From the NCBI GenBank assembly GCA_029862745.1, contig JAOTWS010000003.1:62001-126000 (forward strand): 64,000 nucleotides of DNA, in the 5' to 3' direction. Shown piece by piece: positions 62,709 to 64,000 of the stretch. How positions within the stretch are numbered: position 1 is the stretch's first letter; every line of letters begins with the position of its first letter. Source of the DNA: Nitrosopumilus sp. (lineage in GTDB: Archaea > Thermoproteota > Nitrososphaeria > Nitrososphaerales > Nitrosopumilaceae). The notes under the pieces are model-generated. The model searched no databases. It saw only the letters and a list, made by a program, of their open reading frames with translations, and was not told the DNA's origin. Position numbers and translations under genes: made by a program.

Positions 62709-63527
62709 TTATCTTTCTAACTCTTTGATTTTTGCTGCCGTAATCTCAGCTGCTTTTTTTCCAGAATACAACATCGAACCAAATGTAGGTCCCATTCTAG
62801 CCAATCCGTGAGTTTCAGTAACTGACATTCCTGCTGCAACTAATCCGGGGTAAACTTCACCTGTTTTATGTACAACATGTTCTTCACCATCATTAACATG
62901 CATTGGTTCCATTCCTTTCCATTTTGTCAGGCCTCTATCAACTAGTCTCTTCACAGCCACAGAGTCATGACCTGAAGCATCAATAATCATTTTAGCTTCA
63001 AGTGCAACTGGATCAACACAGGTAATATTACGTGGTAGTGCTGAAACGGGCATCCAATTAACAACAATTCCTGTCACTCTACCATTTTTTAATACCAAAT
63101 CATCAAATTTTGTAAGTTGAAGAAATTTTACACCTGCATCACAAGCTGCTGCAATTAATTTTGATACGGCATGAGGTCCAGGCGTTAAGTATAATCCATC
63201 TGCAACTTTTTTGTACGGTATACCTAATTCATCCCAAAATTTTTGCGCAGGTTCTCTTACAGTTACTGGATTCATCATATATCCACCTAACCAATAACCT
63301 CCTCCCAGATAGTTATTTTGTTCAATGACAAGAACTTTGAAACCCATATTAGAAAGGTCTCTGCTTGCAGTTAACCCTGCAGGTCCTGCACCAATTATGA
63401 TGACATCGGAGTCTGCTCTATCAATTAATACCTCATGAAATTCGTTTGCTATTGCACGTGTAATTTCGACTTCACGTACATCTGTAAATATTTTAGATGA
63501 TTGCTCTGCAATGGTTACTTTTTGCAT
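62709..63527 (-). CDS. thi4: ADP-thiazole synthase Thi4 (Cys type)
   Basis: 272 aa from ATG 63527, with an AAAGGA ribosome-binding-like sequence upstream. A TTG at 63551 would add 8 residues. NAD/glycine-binding GAGPAG and LGGGYWLGGYMMN are present. In the motif before VDP the residue is Cys (NITCVDP, Cys178 in the long form, 170 in the short). This position is Cys in the suicidal yeast enzyme and in haloarchaea, but His in the sulfide-dependent methanogen type. It makes the thiazole of thiamin, probably using its own Cys as sulfur donor. Confidence 0.92.
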   Translation of the reverse strand: MQKVTIAEQSSKIFTDVREVEITRAIANEFHEVLIDRADSDVIIIGAGPAGLTASRDLSNMGFKVLVIEQNNYLGGGYWLGGYMMNPVTVREPAQKFWDELGIPYKKVADGLYLTPGPHAVSKLIAAACDAGVKFLQLTKFDDLVLKNGRVTGIVVNWMPVSALPRNITCVDPVALEAKMIIDASGHDSVAVKRLVDRGLTKWKGMEPMHVNDGEEHVVHKTGEVYPGLVAAGMSVTETHGLARMGPTFGSMLYSGKKAAEITAAKIKELER

Positions 63528-63685
63528 GGCGTTGTTTCCTTTCGTGAACAATTAATACTTTCCCACAACTTTTTTTAAAAAAAATTAGGTCACACTAATA
63601 ATTTTGATTACTCATGATGTGTAAGAATAGGAAAATTATGTACTTTGATGAAATTATTTCTCCTAAAATACCCAAATATCAAAAA

Positions 63686-63692
63686 TTTATAA
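63686..63692 (+). promoter_or_regulatory. TATA box of the nitrite/sulfite reductase-type gene
   Basis: TTTATAA is centred about 29 nt before the TTG start at 63718, compatible with a leaderless transcript. Confidence 0.5.
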
Positions 63693-63717
63693 CCAAACTA
63701 AAAGAAATTTCATTGTA

Positions 63718-64000
63718 TTGACGTCATCTGATCTTAAACAATATACACCAGATTCCACCAAACCCAAAATTAATTGGGCTAGAATTGAGGAAGCTGACAA
63801 TTTTGCTAAAACTGTAAAACTGTTCCGCCAAGGAAAATATGATGAGGCTAGTTTTAGACGATTTAGACTTCAACATGGAGCATATGGTACCAGAATGACT
63901 GGGGATTATGCGATGGTCAGAATAAAACTACCTGCAGGGGAAATTTATCCAAATCAATTTGAAAAAATATCTCAACTCAGCGAACAGTATTCTATAGGCA
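63718..64000 (+). CDS. nitrite/sulfite reductase, N-terminal part (partial)
   Basis: 94 residues to the window end from a TTG at 63718. The N-terminal ferredoxin-like half-domain of sirohaem reductases is recognisable: FRQGKYDEASFRRFRLQHG, then YGTRMTGDYAMVRIKLPAG. Sirohaem and 4Fe-4S ligands lie beyond the window. Assimilatory nitrite or sulfite reduction with ferredoxin is likely. Which substrate cannot be told from this part. Confidence 0.85.
   Translation, partial: MTSSDLKQYTPDSTKPKINWARIEEADNFAKTVKLFRQGKYDEASFRRFRLQHGAYGTRMTGDYAMVRIKLPAGEIYPNQFEKISQLSEQYSIG

Noticed and set aside
1-64000. CRISPR arrays, insertion sequences, prophage or integrase genes
   Set aside because: No regularly spaced repeats, transposase or integrase motifs were seen on either strand. 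The 13-bp and 95-bp repeats are each only two copies.

Overview
The window is AT-rich chromosomal DNA from an archaeon, most likely a Nitrosopumilus-type (marine group I.1a) ammonia-oxidising thaumarchaeon. The archaeal signs are FEN1, Alba, a PIP-tailed Y-family polymerase, SMC, archaeal-type prolyl-tRNA synthetase, two PAC2 proteasome-assembly-type proteins, geranylgeranyl reductase, three coenzyme F420 genes, an intron-less type II tRNA-Ser and an RNase P RNA. Many small lineage-type hypothetical genes, frequent TTG starts and TATA boxes about 25-30 nt upstream of start codons (leaderless genes) fit the same group. The genus is my inference from gene content; no sequence search was possible.

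Layout. 0-6 kb: SNF2 ATPase, PAC2 protein, PD-(D/E)XK-like protein and small Spx/ArsC, SWIM and YwbE proteins. 6.6-10 kb: a tandem zinc-ribbon protein with a near-perfect internal DNA duplication, and two peptide-type ABC permeases whose only visible ATPase lies 20 kb away at 29 kb. 10-16.7 kb: JAMM protease, coiled-coil protein, two SRPBCC proteins, a stand-alone Lrp/AsnC RAM domain, nitroreductase, Cys-rich microproteins and tRNA-Ser(CGA). 17-21.7 kb: FEN1, PAS, RAM, PHP, CofE and a SerB-like HAD protein. 21.8-24.1 kb: a gene-poor, decaying stretch with a broken exported NTR/TIMP-like gene. 24-36.5 kb: ProRS, ergothioneine genes egtB/egtD (convergent), ABC ATPase, SMC, nitrilase, myo-inositol-phosphate synthase and a second PAC2 protein. 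36.6-51.8 kb: LysE, Alba, DUF389, USP, CBS, small kinase, DinB, an archaeosortase-like membrane protein with Ser in the Cys position, a DsbA-like oxidoreductase, two classical C2H2 proteins, two dehydrogenases, geranylgeranyl reductase and a methyltransferase. 51.8-55.2 kb: RNase P RNA, an exported Cys-rich membrane protein, cofD-cofC. 55.5-64 kb: tusA-cysM, trxB, a USP/CBS cluster, malate/lactate-type dehydrogenase, a degenerate archaemetzincin-like protein, Cys-type Thi4 and the start of a nitrite/sulfite reductase.

Two themes tie the genes together. The first is thiol and redox chemistry: EgtB/EgtD, TusA, CysM, TrxB, DsbA-like, Spx/ArsC-like, F420 synthesis, and many CxxC microproteins. 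The second is genome and protein maintenance: SMC, FEN1, DinB, SNF2, Alba, PAC2, JAMM. At the largest scale, synonymous codon use on the two strands swaps near 55.2-55.5 kb. To the left, plus-strand genes prefer A-ending and minus-strand genes T-ending codons; to the right the reverse holds. This is the mark of a replication origin, a terminus or an inversion boundary, and it is the most interesting signal here that no single gene explains. No CRISPR array, insertion sequence or prophage was seen.
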